From contig CALAUG010000072.1 in the NCBI GenBank assembly GCA_937892155.1, forward strand, positions 1 to 44,406: 44,406 nucleotides of DNA, in the 5' to 3' direction. Below the pieces are notes generated by a model. The model was not told the origin of the DNA. It was given only the letters and a program-made list of their open reading frames with translations, and did not search any database. The position numbers and the translations under genes are program-made. Shown in pieces: positions 44,266 through 44,406 of this stretch. How positions within the stretch are numbered: position 1 is the first letter of the stretch; every line of letters starts with the position of its first letter. The DNA is from an uncultured Bacteroidales bacterium (lineage in GTDB: Bacteria > Bacteroidota > Bacteroidia > Bacteroidales > UBA1715).

Positions 44266-44406
44266 TCACTTGATCTTGTCTATCAATTTTGAAATTTGCT
44301 CGTCCTTTTTCGCAAGCGAACTTGTGAGCGTGCGAACTTGCTCAGTGAGCGTGCGAACTTGCTCAGTGAGCGTGCGAACTTGCTCAGTGAGCGTGCGAAC
44401 TTGCTC
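44266..44406 (-). CDS. Partial gene with heptad-repeat coiled coil (3' end)
   Basis: The minus-strand frame enters at the window edge and ends with TGA at 44266-44268. It encodes EQVRT, three full LTEQVRT heptads, then LTSSLAKKDEQISKLIDKIK-stop. Leucine/threonine and valine occupy the a/d positions, so this is a coiled-coil tail. The ending KKDEQISKLIDKI is typical of Bacteroidota helix-turn-helix regulators and mobile-element DNA-binding proteins that end in an oligomerisation helix, but the DNA-binding part lies outside the window. The frame is confirmed by the 21-base period. Confidence 0.7.
   Translation of the reverse strand, partial: EQVRTLTEQVRTLTEQVRTLTEQVRTLTSSLAKKDEQISKLIDKIK
44323..44406. 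repeat. 21-base tandem repeat (4 copies to the window edge)
   Basis: Four exact copies of a 21-base unit, one heptad each, lie within the coding frame above and continue beyond the window. Because 21 is a multiple of three, copy-number change alters coil length without a frameshift. Confidence 0.9.

Noticed and set aside
43916..44269. 117-aa minus-strand frame ending in RGFESPTL
   Set aside because: That ending is the translation of a tRNA T-arm. The frame also runs antisense through the 43-aa gene and its promoter.
44323..44406. CRISPR array
   Set aside because: The repeats are contiguous 21-base units without spacers and keep an open coding frame.

Overview
The window looks like a chromosomal accessory region of a member of the Bacteroidota, probably Bacteroidales. 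The DNA is AT-rich, most genes lack a Shine-Dalgarno sequence, several genes are preceded by the Bacteroidota -7 hexamer-like motif TAnnTTTG, and the recognisable proteins (HU, secreted TonB_C-like and leucine-rich proteins with signal peptides ending in AQ) fit that phylum. No rRNA, ribosomal or other long conserved housekeeping block is present, so the genus cannot be fixed.

Layout. (1) 0.2-3.0 kb: an HU gene followed by a RES-like gene, then two unrecognised genes. (2) 3.1-6.0 kb: an overlapping ATPase + HNH nuclease pair of the Septu (PtuA/PtuB) type. (3) 6.0-31.4 kb: one 25-kb, single-strand, almost gap-free cluster. In transcription order it encodes a 1552-aa beta-rich protein, a phage-tail-fibre-like protein, a small glycosyltransferase, a secreted protein, a 1500-aa signal-less subtilisin-like protein, two secreted leucine-rich proteins, a 722-aa protein, a 2039-aa protein, a 492-aa relative of the 722-aa protein, and a secreted TonB_C-like protein. 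A short 3' remnant of a 722-like gene lies between the two leucine-rich genes, so the cluster has been rearranged by duplication and deletion. This is the strongest candidate for an undescribed system. (4) 31.7-36.0 kb: a defence block with an AAA ATPase/RloB pair, then a three-gene multi-ubiquitin-like operon (tandem beta-grasp protein, E2-like/E1 fusion, DUF6527-like zinc protein), then a small GIY-YIG gene. (5) 36.0-37.3 kb: a GC-richer stretch without convincing genes. (6) 37.3-40.1 kb: a second GIY-YIG-like gene, a divergent lipoprotein, a tRNA-like gene with a broken acceptor stem, a secreted protein, and an 82-aa fragment related to the C-terminal domain of the giant subtilisin. (7) 40.2-43.6 kb: a SIR2-like gene interrupted by an in-frame TAA, and a HEPN RNase-type gene. 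(8) 43.6-44.4 kb: terminators, a tRNA T-arm fragment, a 43-aa gene and the coiled-coil 3' end of a gene that leaves the window.

The genes suggest a defence island wrapped around a large particle- or surface-associated gene cluster. A homologous 3' tail joins the lipoprotein gene to a site upstream of the SIR2 gene, near-identical terminator segments occur at two sites, and tRNA debris occurs at two more; together these point to repeated insertion and loss in the right-hand part. All functions are read from sequence motifs; no database search was possible.
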